Below are positions 25,336 through 34,411 of a stretch of DNA of 64,000 nucleotides, one piece after another (position 1 is the first letter of the stretch; each line of letters opens with the position of its first letter). The notes beneath the pieces were generated by a model. It saw only the letters and a list, made by a program, of their open reading frames with translations. It was not told the origin of the DNA and made no database searches. The stretch lies in contig NZ_CM001776.1 in assembly GCF_000332275.1 (NCBI RefSeq), forward strand, positions 3,399,426 through 3,463,425. Reading direction: 5' to 3'. The DNA comes from Synechococcus sp. PCC 7336. GTDB lineage: Bacteria > Cyanobacteriota > Cyanobacteriia > Thermostichales > PCC-7336. A program made the translations under genes and the position numbers.

Positions 25336-28191
25336 TTAGGCGACAGGCGCTAGAAGGCTACTCGCAACAAATTCGCCGACATCAGTGCCCACAATAACCG
25401 CATCTTCAGTGGCTTCAAAAACATGAACCCCACCAAAGAGGCGGCTGATGGCATCTTCAGCCCCAATCGCCCCATAGCTACTAAACTCTCTGACGGCACC
25501 AAAGTCGTCAATGTCGAATAGCTCGTCATTGGACGTTGTGAAGATGCCATTGCCCGGTACCAGTTCTTGCGAAACCACCGGAATGAATTCAACATCCGGG
25601 AACAACGTATCCAGTACCCCGCCGAAGGCACCGGCAAATGTCGAGTGCCCGGAGAGGAAATCGGGGAAAGCAGGATCGGGCAGCAAAGGTTGCCAGTCAA
25701 AATCGACGGGAACTTCACCCACGAGCAGATCTGCCCCTAATGCTGCTAAGTCCAGCTCGCCAATCGGCGTGAACTGGCCGAAATCGCCAGAAATCACATC
25801 TTGAGGTCGAGGCTGTACTTCAACATATTTCTCGGTCCAAGCCACGATCGCAGCATCTGCTAGTGCAATACTAGTCAAACCTAGAATTCGGGCACTCTCC
25901 GCCAAGCTTGGCTCGCCACCTGCCTCGCGGAAAGCGGCTTCCTGAGCAATTTGATGGAGCTGACCGTAAGGTCGGAATGTATCCGCGCGATCGTAAGCCC
26001 AGAAAATGGCAATTTCAGTTTCATCTAGGGAGCGCGTCACAGTCGTGACATCAGTGTCCTCTAGCGCCCCTAGCTCTTGAACTTCGATAATCTCATCGAG
26101 GAAGAGTTGTTGGTTAAACTCGGTCACTGTATTGGTGGTCGTAACGCCATCAACAGTGGTCTCGATATCGAAAGGACGGCCATCGAGGAACAAGCCATCG
26201 CCATCTGCGTCAATGTCTGCATTCGCAAGAAAGTCACTTGCACTCACGCCGCTAAACGTGAGCACATCTGCCCAGCCAGGGCTGAGGGCGAAGGGCGCAC
26301 CGCCGAATTGAAGTACGCCATCTGCAAATACCTGCTCGCCCAACCACACATATTCCGACGGGCTGAAGATACTGGGGTCGTAAGTCGCCGGATCGTCAGG
26401 GCCTTGGAAGAAGCCGATAAACCCATCGCCGGAACGAGCATCCAGCACTTGGTCGGCAGCATTGAGGCCCAGCAAGAAACCATCCCAAATCGCATCGGAG
26501 ATGCCTGCCGGTTGCGTACCGGGAGTGGGGGCTTCAGATAAGAAGGGGGTGACAAAAGCAGGCGGTGTGGCGGGGTCATCGATCGGTGCTTCGAGGACTG
26601 CTCCCAAACCAGCAGCGGTCAAGAGACTCGTGACCTCGCTACTGCTCAAGTCCAAACTGCTCTCTAGCTGGGCAACGATGGTGTCAGTCAAATCTGCAGT
26701 TCCGGGCAGAACATTGGCCAAAGCCGTCACAGCCGCACCGGCAACAGCTGCATCAGCCGAAGCACCAGCAGCTGGGCTACCTGGGTCGAGGTCCAGATAA
26801 AACTCGAAGTCTTCATCGAAGGCATTAACGGCATTGAACACTGAGGTTTGTATAATAGCCAGCGCTCTAGAACCGACAGTGGGCTCGATCCCAATTCCCG
26901 TTGCATCGCTGTCATCTTCGCCAAACTCTTGGATGGCGTTGAGAGCAGACGCGTGCCAAGCCAAGACAGAATTAGTTCCTTCGGCTGAAACCAGCGCGCT
27001 TGTCAGCTCGCCCCCTTCGACCTCGGCAAGCAGGTGATAAGCACCGGGTGCGATGACAGATGTGAGAGTTTCGTAGTCAATCTCCACCTCAGTCGATTCG
27101 CCAGCATCTAGCTCCAAATCGAGTTTTAGACTGGCCAGTAAGCCATCGTTACGGATGTCACTCTCCGAATCGCGATCGTCATCAGTAGAGATGAAGAGGT
27201 TGAGATCCAGGTGACCTTCGAAGTCAAGATCGAACGTGTTGGTGAGTTCCAGGGTGACGGAGCCCGTATCGCCAAATTCAATTGTCTCTGGCAACTCGAT
27301 GTCTTCGAAGCTGAGCGAAATAGCTTCAGCGGAGACAGTTGTAAAAATATCTTCCGCCTCACCCAGCAAAGCACCTGGAGAAACACCACCCACGAAGGCA
27401 AGGTCGATGCCATCCGCCACGATTGTTGTCCCGCCAGGGCTACTCATAAATATGAGGTCGTCGATCTGGAAGCCACCGTCCAGAGCGATGCCATCGTCTT
27501 GGCCAATGCGGAAGCTCTCGATGGTGTTGAAGCTATCTTCAGTGCCGATGACAAAGGTATCGGAGCCGCCGTTGCCAATGTAGGTGTTGTCGCCAGCACC
27601 GCCATCGAGAAAATCGTCGCCGCCACCCCCTCTGAGGGTGTCATCGCCGCCGCCACCCTTGAGGGTGTCGTCATCAGAACCGCCATTCAGGGAATCCGCC
27701 CCAGCACCCCCTTCAAGCAGATCCTCATCGCTACCCCCTCTGAGGGTGTCATTGCCGACACCACCCTTGAGGGTATCCTCTCCAGAACCGCCACGGAGAG
27801 AATCAGTTCCAGCGTTCCCTTCCAGCAGGTCATCGTCTCGACCGCCTGCGAGGGTATCGGAGCCGCCGCCCCCAAACAGGTAATCGTACCCTTCTCCACC
27901 GGCTAGTGAATCAGGTCCCGATCCACCAATGAGGGTATCGTCCCCGTCACCACCTCTGAGGGTATCTGCACCAGTCCCACCTACGAGGAGATCGTCGTCA
28001 TCTCGGCCCGACAGCGAATCATCGCCGCCGAAACCAACTAATGTATCGTCGTCATCAGTCCCGCGTAGAGTATCGTCTCCAGGACCGCCGACTATGCTCC
28101 CACCCAGCCCAATCTCGCCGAGCAAAGGAACAAGTTCATCAGATAAGCTCTCTGATGCGCCAAACAAGGCGTCAATATCTATGTACAACAT
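25336..28191 (-). CDS. RTX-repeat protein with vanadium haloperoxidase/PAP2-like domain
   Basis: 951 residues from ATG 28191 (frame open to 28221). Residues 30-210 are a block of about 18 RTX nonapeptides (GGDGDDTLIGG type), which bind Ca2+ and usually accompany type I secretion. A middle part contains LSFEDIELPETIEFGDTGSV, a CARDB-like beta domain. The C-terminal 500 residues resemble vanadium-dependent chloroperoxidases: EKYVEVQPRPQDVISGDFG (Lys and Arg-Pro), FPDFLSGHSTFAGAFGGVLD (SGH) and ISRLFGGVHVFEATEDAVIV (Arg and His ligand). All three vanadate-site motifs are present in order. Likely a secreted haloperoxidase-type enzyme; secretion genes are not nearby. Confidence 0.82.
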   Translation of the reverse strand: MLYIDIDALFGASESLSDELVPLLGEIGLGGSIVGGPGDDTLRGTDDDDTLVGFGGDDSLSGRDDDDLLVGGTGADTLRGGDGDDTLIGGSGPDSLAGGEGYDYLFGGGGSDTLAGGRDDDLLEGNAGTDSLRGGSGEDTLKGGVGNDTLRGGSDEDLLEGGAGADSLNGGSDDDTLKGGGGDDTLRGGGGDDFLDGGAGDNTYIGNGGSDTFVIGTEDSFNTIESFRIGQDDGIALDGGFQIDDLIFMSSPGGTTIVADGIDLAFVGGVSPGALLGEAEDIFTTVSAEAISLSFEDIELPETIEFGDTGSVTLELTNTFDLDFEGHLDLNLFISTDDDRDSESDIRNDGLLASLKLDLELDAGESTEVEIDYETLTSVIAPGAYHLLAEVEGGELTSALVSAEGTNSVLAWHASALNAIQEFGEDDSDATGIGIEPTVGSRALAIIQTSVFNAVNAFDEDFEFYLDLDPGSPAAGASADAAVAGAAVTALANVLPGTADLTDTIVAQLESSLDLSSSEVTSLLTAAGLGAVLEAPIDDPATPPAFVTPFLSEAPTPGTQPAGISDAIWDGFLLGLNAADQVLDARSGDGFIGFFQGPDDPATYDPSIFSPSEYVWLGEQVFADGVLQFGGAPFALSPGWADVLTFSGVSASDFLANADIDADGDGLFLDGRPFDIETTVDGVTTTNTVTEFNQQLFLDEIIEVQELGALEDTDVTTVTRSLDETEIAIFWAYDRADTFRPYGQLHQIAQEAAFREAGGEPSLAESARILGLTSIALADAAIVAWTEKYVEVQPRPQDVISGDFGQFTPIGELDLAALGADLLVGEVPVDFDWQPLLPDPAFPDFLSGHSTFAGAFGGVLDTLFPDVEFIPVVSQELVPGNGIFTTSNDELFDIDDFGAVREFSSYGAIGAEDAISRLFGGVHVFEATEDAVIVGTDVGEFVASSLLAPVA

Positions 28192-28287
28192 GAAACAAAG
28201 ACTCCAAATCAGTAACAGCAAAAGCTGCGAGAAGCAAAGGTCTCAAGCTGTAGAACAACTCAAGACAAAAACTAAAAACACACCAAA

Positions 28288-28925
28288 AGTTTTCGTTGGC
28301 TAGAATACAATTCGCCAACAAATTAAATACACAATCAACACAGCCGGCATCAACTTTGAAGACTGTTCAAAATATACTAAAAACGTACTGAAATACTCTT
28401 TGTCGCCCGCAATAATGATTGTAATCATAAACCTCAAAAATGTGGGTTACACTTGAATAACATTGACGATAAAATACTACGTCAAACTTAAATAAAATTC
28501 ACAAAAGGTTTTAGGTGTAATTCCTTAGGAGTCAATATTGCAGCAATCGATATCCCCTCGAGGTGGCTAGCAGAAACGCACTGAAGCATTTTGTTAGCTG
28601 GAATACATTTTACTGAAGGAACAAACATATGCCCATAGTGAGCAAAAAAAGCTTTCCTAATTGATTAAAATATACCAATATATAACTGAAGCTGTTTTTT
28701 AAAATTAGTAAGTGCAATCATAAATTTCAGAAATTCAGGATATATCTGAATAAAATGAAGCTAGGGATGTTAGCTATGCTTAAATTAACTTCACGAAAAG
28801 TTCTAGGCATATTTCCCTAAGGCAGGTATTGTGGCGATCGGTATCTACGGCTAGGGGACTTCGAAAAACTGCTCTCGCCAAAAAAATAGAGCCCGCAATC
28901 ATTGAAAACTCGTTGATAGCTGGAC
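28288..28925. repeat. Diverged tandem repeats of about 300 bp, upstream of the RTX gene
   Basis: An AT-rich non-coding stretch. GTTGGCTAGAATACA at 28295, GTTAGCTGGAATACA at 28593 and GTTGATAGCTGGACTC at 28912 begin three similar segments. Inside the first two, ATCATAAACCTCAAAAATG (about 28435) matches ATCATAAATTTCAGAAATTC (about 28719), and TTAGGTGTAATTCCTTAGGA (about 28511) matches CTAGGCATATTTCCCTAAGG (about 28803). The copies are strongly diverged, so the duplication is old. Confidence 0.6.
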
Positions 28926-29130
28926 TCGATATATGAAGTTAGATTGTGCTCTTTGGAAGTGTTGGAAGCCTTACGGTGCGAGCCAGTGTTGGATGAACGA
29001 TTCCGCCCTCAGCTTCGTGGGACTTTGACTCACTGGCTCGGGGAGATTTCACTGCGGATAAACTAGCGATCGCCGAGGAAGAATTGGACAGGCTTAGGTA
29101 AGAGTCACTCAATGGCCGCTGCAGGATAAA
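28926..29130. other. Intergenic region left of the ISL3 element
   Basis: A frame from about 28965 reads EALRCEPVLDERFRPQLRGT and HWLGEISLRIN before a stop, which could be a short gene relic. Nothing else is recognisable. It does not continue the winged-helix gene found on the other side of the ISL3 element. Confidence 0.3.
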
Positions 29131-30977
29131 TGCAAAATAACGCCAACTTCGGGGTCTTGTCCGCTTTTGGTGATCGTTAAATCTGTCCTAAATGAGGCGC
29201 TTATTTCGTATAAGAATCAACTGATTAGGATGAGGCGCTTGGCCAATAGCTCGAGCCCAGCCCTTCCAAACATCTGCCGTTTCAGCATTTTTAGTCGGTT
29301 GTTTTGACCCTCCACTGGCCCATTGCTCACCTCGAGTGTGAGAGCTGCTTTCACCGCATCGTAATCTTCTTGAAGACCCTTGGCAAAACTCCGTAATGCC
29401 TTGATTGAGCTGCTCACAGCTGTCTCCAGCCAATCGTCGAATTCCCCAGGCAGTCGCTCGCGCACCAGTTTGATGAACCCCTGAGCCAGAGCGATCGCCC
29501 CCGATAACTTTGGCTGCTGGCCCAGTTTTTCCAGCAGGGTTTTCTCCTCAGGCGTAAGGTTTTCAGGCCGTGTCAACAGCAGCCAAGCCGCCCGCTTGGC
29601 ACTCAAAGGCTCTGACACTGGTGTGGCGGGTGATGGCGCTGGTCCCCGACCCGGTAAGTCATTGAGGGATTCTCGGCTGGGCTTGATGGAGGGCAGAGAG
29701 CAACGCAACTGCCGAGTGTAACGGGCGACGGTCATATAGCTGCCCGGGTACCCTTGCTGTTGGATCTCGCCAAACAACTGTTTAGTTTGTTGGCGCCCTT
29801 GCTGCCATTGCTCTGACAGGTAAGCCTTGTATGGATCCAAACAACTGGGGTTTCTCCGCCGCCCCACAGGATATTGCCATTCCGGAAACGTTGACGCGGC
29901 CAGGTAGGTATACACCGTTCGCTCGCCAATGCCGAGGTGATGGGCAATGTCTTTAATGGCATAGCCTTGCTTGCGTAGAGCATGGGTTTGTTCCCACTTC
30001 TCCAGTCGTATGGCCCGATTGACTTCCCTTTGGGTTCGATATCTATCCGGAGCAGCTTCGGGGGTCGGTGCTTCGGTTGGCTGTTGGGCTTGAATCTGTT
30101 GCTGCTCAACCTGTTCGAGCGACTGGGTTTGTCCCTTAAAGACTTTCTCTAAAGCCTCTTCGAGATTCTGCAACAGATGAAAGCGATCGGCTACCTGGAT
30201 GGCATCGGGTGCTCCATCGCTCATGCCTCGCCTGTAGGCTTTGGAGCGATCTCTCGAGAGAATCTTCACACCAGGCTGCTCTTTCAACCAGGCTGCTAAG
30301 GTCCCAGCCGCCCGGTCGGGGAGTAGTACGATCGGTTGGTTGGTCTCCAAGTCGACCAAGATCGTTCCGTAATGATGACCCGTGCGAAACGCGAAATCAT
30401 CCACCCCCAATATCTTTGGCGTGGCCATGACTGGTAGGGGCAATTTGGAGATGGCTCGCAAGATGGTGTTGCGTCTGTATCCGTATCCGAGCTGATGGCT
30501 CAAGCGGGCTGCTGCCGAACCACCGAGGGCTAAGCCCATCGCTTCCAGTTGAGCCGTGTAGCGAGTCGTGCGTCTGGCCCAAGGCGCGACAACCTCGGGC
30601 AGACGCTCCGTAAAGATACGCCGAGGGCAACGCTCGTTGAGGCAGAAGAACTTACAGACTTGGAGCAATATCGTCAGCGTGAATTGAACTAATGGCAGAT
30701 CCCTCAACGTTCTCTCATAGTGGCTATGGATGCGATCGGTGGAGCGATGACACAGCGGGCAACAGGCCACCGTTTGAGTCGAGCAGAGGTTAACAACGAG
30801 CTGTTGGTTGGCCGGATCGATACTCCAACTGTTCAAGCTCACATCCGTTTGGCTGGGCAGGAGATGCTGTAAAAGTTCCACGGGCTTGGCAGAGTGAGGG
30901 TTTGCACCTGGTATTCTCCTATACCTTCTCTGCATCACCAAAAGCGGACAAGACCCCGAAGTTGGCGTTATTTTGCA
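29131..30977 (-). mobile_element. ISL3 family insertion sequence with 44-bp perfect inverted repeats
   Basis: 29131-29174 and 30934-30977 are exact inverted copies (outer end TGCAAAATAACGCCAACTTC, inner part GGGGTCTTGTCCGCTTTTGG then TGAT). The 1,847-bp element carries one ISL3 transposase gene. No direct target repeat is visible at the borders, and the plus-strand gene cut on the right side does not resume on the left, so the left flank has been deleted or rearranged after insertion. Confidence 0.88.
29217..30881 (-). CDS. ISL3 family transposase
   Basis: About 555 residues if GTG 30881 is used; ATG 30935 is also in frame but lies in the inverted repeat. The N-terminal zinc ribbon is CCPLCHRSTDRIHSHYERTL with LPLVQFTLTILLQVCKFFC and CPRRIF. 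The catalytic domain includes LGVDDFAFRTGHHYGTILVD, LSRDRSKAYRRGMSDGAPDA, VADRFHLLQNLEEAL and VSNGPVEGQNNRLKMLKRQM. A helix-turn-helix insert (AIKDIAHHLGIGERTVYTYL) sits in the middle. It appears complete. Confidence 0.9.
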   Translation of the reverse strand: MELLQHLLPSQTDVSLNSWSIDPANQQLVVNLCSTQTVACCPLCHRSTDRIHSHYERTLRDLPLVQFTLTILLQVCKFFCLNERCPRRIFTERLPEVVAPWARRTTRYTAQLEAMGLALGGSAAARLSHQLGYGYRRNTILRAISKLPLPVMATPKILGVDDFAFRTGHHYGTILVDLETNQPIVLLPDRAAGTLAAWLKEQPGVKILSRDRSKAYRRGMSDGAPDAIQVADRFHLLQNLEEALEKVFKGQTQSLEQVEQQQIQAQQPTEAPTPEAAPDRYRTQREVNRAIRLEKWEQTHALRKQGYAIKDIAHHLGIGERTVYTYLAASTFPEWQYPVGRRRNPSCLDPYKAYLSEQWQQGRQQTKQLFGEIQQQGYPGSYMTVARYTRQLRCSLPSIKPSRESLNDLPGRGPAPSPATPVSEPLSAKRAAWLLLTRPENLTPEEKTLLEKLGQQPKLSGAIALAQGFIKLVRERLPGEFDDWLETAVSSSIKALRSFAKGLQEDYDAVKAALTLEVSNGPVEGQNNRLKMLKRQMFGRAGLELLAKRLILIS

Positions 30978-31334
30978 ACTCGCAAAGACATCCGCAGCTG
31001 CACTGGCTGGAGCGACGGCCAACTCAAGATTCATTGTCGCCGCCTGACGGAGTTGGAATATCTGCTGATCCATGCCGGCAGTCGCGGCAAGAGTTTTCAA
31101 TACGAGCTGCTCTACGACGGCAATCCCGCCGCACCGGGGGCTCACCAGATGGGCTTGATTGACGTCGCTCGTCTCAGGCAGGAGTACGACGCTCAAAAGT
31201 TAGGGGATATCACTCAAAGGTCAGGGCAAATCGCTCAAAAGACAGCGCCAAGTTTGCCCCAAGTTGCCCCCAAGTTAGGGCCAAGTCAGGGGGGCTCAAA
31301 CCCAGTTCTCAATGGGCATAGAGCCCCCTCTTGA
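30978..31334 (+). pseudogene. C-terminal winged-helix fragment of the recombinase's partner gene
   Basis: Just right of the ISL3 border an open frame reads TRKDIRSCTGWSDGQLKIHC and LTELEYLLIHAGSRGKSFQY, then YELLYDG, a winged-helix-like segment, ending in a Gln/Pro/Ser-rich tail. In my recollection such a domain ends a protein often encoded directly upstream of this class of tyrosine recombinase. The N-terminal part is missing, removed with the ISL3 insertion. Confidence 0.55.
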
Positions 31335-31431
31335 CCGATTTCCCCCCAAAAGCACAGTACCCCCCTCTCTCAAAACCGTACTTTTCGTCGTACTTTCTCG
31401 TCGTACCTGTAGCCTTTCCCCTGAGCTGCTC

Positions 31432-32508
31432 ATGCCCCGCAAGCGCCCGCCACCGTCCTTCCCTGACGTACCCAACATCGCCGACCCCCAGGGCTTTGTC
31501 AGTTTCATGGAGCGCTATCTGGAATGGATGGCCGTGCGCAACTACTCCCCCCGCACTATCACCGCCCGCCGCTTCTATCTGGCCCATTTCATCAATTGGT
31601 CCGCTCAGCGCTCCCTCTTGCGGCCTCCCGAGATTACTAAGCCCATTCTGGAGCGCTATCAACGCTTTCTCTATCACTACCGCCAGCCCAACGGCAAACC
31701 TCTTTCCTTTCGCTCTCAACACAACTATCTGGTGTCTGTGCGGGCCTGGTTTAAGTGGCTCTCGCGCCAGAATCACATTCTCTACAATCCCGCCAGCGAG
31801 ATAGAGTTGCCCAAGCTTGAGACCCGACTGCCCAAGGCGATTCTCTCTCAAACAGAAGCCGAACAAGTCCTCAACCAGCCGGAGCTCAAAAAGCCGATAG
31901 GGTTGCGAGACCGGGCCATGCTAGAGACGTTCTACAGCACTGGTATTCGCCGCCTGGAGATGATTCACTTAGCGCTCGAAGACCTCGATGGCGAGCGGGG
32001 TACTTTGATGGTGCGTCAGGGGAAAGGACGCAAGGACCGCATGATTCCCATTGGCGCTCGGGCCGTAGCTTGGATAGAGAAATATCTGGCTGATGTGCGG
32101 CCCCATCTCTGTTGCGGTCATGAGGATGGCCGTTTGTTTCTGTCTCATCTGGGGGAGCCCCTGACTCCCAACCGCTTGACTCAGTTGGTTCGCTCCTATG
32201 TCGATAAGGCTGAGCTGGGCAAGACGGGGAGTTGTCATTTGTTCCGTCACACGATGGCGACGCTCATGCACGAGAATGGAGCCGATATCCGTCACATTCA
32301 GGCGATGTTGGGTCACGTCAGTCTCGATACCACTCAGATTTACACCCAGGTCTCGATTAAGAAGCTCAAGCAGATTCATACCCTCACTCACCCGGCTCGC
32401 TCCGAGCGCTCGCTCAGCGTCGATTGGGATGGGCAGACTGAAGAGACACCCGCCACAGCCGATGAGTTATTCGCCACCTTAGCCGCCGAACAGTTGGACG
32501 AGCAGTAG
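31432..32508 (+). CDS. XerC/D-like tyrosine recombinase
   Basis: 358-residue site-specific recombinase; start chosen at ATG 31432 because the open frame upstream to 31312 is not conserved. N-terminal SAM-like core-binding domain (FMERYLEWMAVRNYSPRTIT). Catalytic domain with Arg in TFYSTGIRRLEMIHLALEDL, Lys in RQGKGRKDRMIPIG, HLFRHTMATLMHENGADIRH (HxxR) and LGHVSLDTTQIYTQVSIKKL (H and Tyr nucleophile). All catalytic residues are present. It lies next to the toxin-cassette region and could belong to a small mobile unit. Confidence 0.9.
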   Translation: MPRKRPPPSFPDVPNIADPQGFVSFMERYLEWMAVRNYSPRTITARRFYLAHFINWSAQRSLLRPPEITKPILERYQRFLYHYRQPNGKPLSFRSQHNYLVSVRAWFKWLSRQNHILYNPASEIELPKLETRLPKAILSQTEAEQVLNQPELKKPIGLRDRAMLETFYSTGIRRLEMIHLALEDLDGERGTLMVRQGKGRKDRMIPIGARAVAWIEKYLADVRPHLCCGHEDGRLFLSHLGEPLTPNRLTQLVRSYVDKAELGKTGSCHLFRHTMATLMHENGADIRHIQAMLGHVSLDTTQIYTQVSIKKLKQIHTLTHPARSERSLSVDWDGQTEETPATADELFATLAAEQLDEQ

Positions 32509-32620
32509 AATTGATTCAAATCTTGCCTCGGGGGGCTTGCTCAAATAACAATCATCACCGTCTTTTTCCTTAGCCGCTCAAACCCAGTATTTATCGGAGA
32601 AAATCACATCTAAAAAGTGA

Positions 32621-32947
32621 ATTGCCTCTGACTCAATTATTAGCTCAAATAATTCGCTAAGTGCTAGCGATGTTTTAATGCCCAATGGGAACCCTATAGG
32701 GAATCCTGGGAGTAGTGACGACATAAGAGAAGTTCAAGGCAGTGTCAATGATGCACTAGAAACATTTGATGAGCTTACTCAAGGAGGTACTGTTAACACA
32801 AATACAAATTTTCCTGGCTTGCTAATAAATCGTCCAGATGGGGGTACTGTTAGGATTAGGACTCAAATGAGTCGAAGTCCGTCATCTAATGCCACAATTG
32901 ATGTCAATATTCCAGGCATACCTATCAGAAAAATAAAATTCAATTAG
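32621..32947 (+). CDS. Orphan polymorphic-toxin C-terminus
   Basis: Open frame from 32621 (after a TGA) to 32947; the only internal start is ATG 32678. It lacks any RHS core. The linker NPIGNPGSSDDIREVQG resembles linkers in other tails of this locus, and the final 45 residues (FPGLLINRPDGGTVRIRTQM, then TIDVNIPGIPIRKIKFN) have the DGG...TIDINIP...KIKF pattern seen at the end of BECR-fold RNase-type polymorphic toxins. A candidate immunity gene starts four bases after the stop. Toxin class is an inference. Confidence 0.55.
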   Translation: MASDSIISSNNSLSASDVLMPNGNPIGNPGSSDDIREVQGSVNDALETFDELTQGGTVNTNTNFPGLLINRPDGGTVRIRTQMSRSPSSNATIDVNIPGIPIRKIKFN

Positions 32948-32951
32948 ACAA

Positions 32952-33311
32952 ATGAATCAGTTAAAAATCAAAGAGAAGCTACTAGTAGAATCTTGTGAAG
33001 ACTATGTTGGCATTTGGACAATCATATGGGAGCTTCGGCAAGAGAGTCTTGAAAATGATGAGTTACTTATCCGTGAAAAAACTGTTGAGATATTGCGATA
33101 TTTTCTAGAAAGAAAACTTATTGATATAGGAAATTTTGATCGCGATGGGGAGTTTGTTGTTTGGGATTTACAGAGCAATCAGGTTATTGAAAGAATTGAA
33201 TCTGAGTGGAATCAACTCGAAAGAGAACCAAATATTGGAGATATTGCCTGGTTTGTAGCTACAGAGAAAGGGGAAGAAATTGCAACCACCTTTGGCAGTG
33301 AAACGGAATGA
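32952..33311 (+). CDS. Candidate immunity protein
   Basis: 119-residue acidic protein (MNQLKIKEKLLVESCEDYVG, then WFVATEKGEEIATTFG), four bases after the orphan toxin tail. It is predicted mostly helical in the first half. Not a family I recognise; the immunity role is inferred from position, size and acidity. Confidence 0.55.
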   Translation: MNQLKIKEKLLVESCEDYVGIWTIIWELRQESLENDELLIREKTVEILRYFLERKLIDIGNFDRDGEFVVWDLQSNQVIERIESEWNQLEREPNIGDIAWFVATEKGEEIATTFGSETE

Positions 33312-33418
33312 GCTGATGCAATGTCGGCCAGTCAACTTTATGCTCTTTGATAATATACAAGGAGCATTCAGAAGACCTAGTATTCAAGTTATCGATTAAA
33401 CGTCAGCCAAGACAAAAT

Positions 33419-33499
33419 ATGAACACTTTCGATCTATATGGATTTCAAGAAGGAAATATCAATGAAGTTGCAGAGGATCTAGGGCATGTCATCAGTTAA
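33419..33499 (+). pseudogene. Truncated immunity-gene remnant
   Basis: ATG 33419 starts MNTFDLYGFQEGNINEVAED, which matches the N-terminus of a small immunity-like family (MxxFDLYGF...) that accompanies polymorphic toxins, then stops after 26 residues. A short frame just before it (about 33312-33399) may be the tail of the matching toxin. The rest has been lost next to a TIR-ended repeat. Confidence 0.4.
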
Positions 33500-33510
33500 G
33501 CCAGATCAAT

Positions 33511-33630
33511 ACTCCAGACACTTTTTTTGGAGCAACGGTAGAATGAGGGTTTCAGGCCCTTGGGATGACCCGATCTCTAACGGTAGAATGCGGGTTTCAG
33601 CCGTCTCAGCAAAAACTGTCAGGACTATTG
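33511..33630 (+). repeat. TIR-ended small repeat, copy 1
   Basis: Begins ACTCCAGACACTTTTTTT, then two units of CAACGGTAGAATGCGGGTTT-type sequence about 46 bases apart (33533 and 33579), and ends AAAAACTGTCAGGACTATTG. The ends are imperfect inverted repeats (CCGGACA.TTTTT type). It lies 11 bases after the truncated immunity remnant and abuts the IS5 element. Confidence 0.75.
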
Positions 33631-34107
33631 CCAGATGACAGAAGCAGCTAAATAAATTGCTCCGAGGAAGTTACGAGCAGTTTTATCGTAACGAGTCGCA
33701 ATGGCTCGATATTGCTTGAGTTTGGCGAAAAAGTTTTCAATCAAATGGCGGGCTTTGTAGAGATGCTTGTCATAGCAACAAGGAGACTTGCGATTGGACT
33801 TGGGGGGGATCACAGCAGCACAGCCCTTCGCTGACAAGCGTTCACGGACACGCTCATCGGCATCGTACGCCTTATTCGCCAAGAGCGCTTCGACATCATC
33901 ATCCAGTTGCTCGAGCAAAACATCGGAGCCATCCAGGTCGCAGCATTGTCCTGCCGTCAGGTAAAAGCCCGTTGGGTTACCCAAAGCATCGCAAGTAGCG
34001 TGAATCTTTGTGCTCAACCCACCTTTACTGCGCCCGATGGCTTGGTCGCTATCGTTTTTTTTCGGCACTAGCACTGTGTTGATGAGCCCGCACAATGGTG
34101 GCGTCAA
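33625..34107 (-). CDS. IS5 family transposase, second frame (catalytic part)
   Basis: Contains the DDE transposase core: SKGGLSTKIHATCDALGNPT, the second Asp region LANKAYDADERVRERL and the Glu region YKARHLIENFFAKLKQYRAI. It continues ORF A in a different frame and is joined to it at a run of eight A (coding strand) near 34060-34068, the position of programmed frameshifting in IS427-type elements. Confidence 0.85.
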   Translation of the reverse strand: MTPPLCGLINTVLVPKKNDSDQAIGRSKGGLSTKIHATCDALGNPTGFYLTAGQCCDLDGSDVLLEQLDDDVEALLANKAYDADERVRERLSAKGCAAVIPPKSNRKSPCCYDKHLYKARHLIENFFAKLKQYRAIATRYDKTARNFLGAIYLAASVIWQ

Positions 34108-34384
34108 TCATGGCGTATTCGTTATCGGCATCTTCGCACAACACCTTGAATATTTTCTCCCACACACCGCTGCGGCTCCAGCGACTGAAGCGAGTGTGCA
34201 CCACTCGAAAGTCACCAAAGCGTTCCGGTAAGTCACGCCAGGGAATCCCTGCTCGATAGCGGTAAAGAACGGCATCGACAAACAGTCGATTGTCTTTGGC
34301 GGTACCACCCACATGCCCCTCGCGGCCTGGTAGAAAGTCCTTTATCTTTTCCCACTGGTCATCTCTGAGTGCGTAGCGACGTAT
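34049..34384 (-). CDS. IS5 family transposase, first frame
   Basis: N-terminal DUF4096-like part: LRDDQWEKIKDFLPGREGHV, then AVLYRYRAGIPWRDLPERFG and FRVVHTRFSRWSRSGVWEKI, with the first catalytic Asp in YAMIDATIVRAHQHSA. The family start (RRYALRDDQW) has ATA at 34382-34384 where ATG is normal; the first standard start is GTG 34312, inside conserved sequence. The start codon may be mutated and the copy inactive. Confidence 0.75.
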   Translation of the reverse strand: MRRYALRDDQWEKIKDFLPGREGHVGGTAKDNRLFVDAVLYRYRAGIPWRDLPERFGDFRVVHTRFSRWSRSGVWEKIFKVLCEDADNEYAMIDATIVRAHQHSASAEKKR

Positions 34385-34411
34385 CTGGCATCTCGTTTTA
34401 GGCTAGTTATG

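Larger units (their letters stand above)
33625..34395 (-). mobile_element. IS5 family (IS427-like) element
   Basis: Encodes two overlapping frames of an IS427-group transposase. The ends carry a short TGCCAGAT similarity (33629 and, inverted, 34383), too weak to fix borders exactly, and the stop codon of the second frame touches the left end. Confidence 0.75.

Noticed and set aside
27211..27906. Long plus-strand ORF opposite the RTX gene
   Set aside because: It is the antisense shadow of the glycine/aspartate-rich nonapeptide repeats, which leaves the other strand stop-free.
30894..30977. Upstream start of the winged-helix gene inside the ISL3 repeat
   Set aside because: That part of the frame lies within the ISL3 inverted repeat and is not native to the gene.
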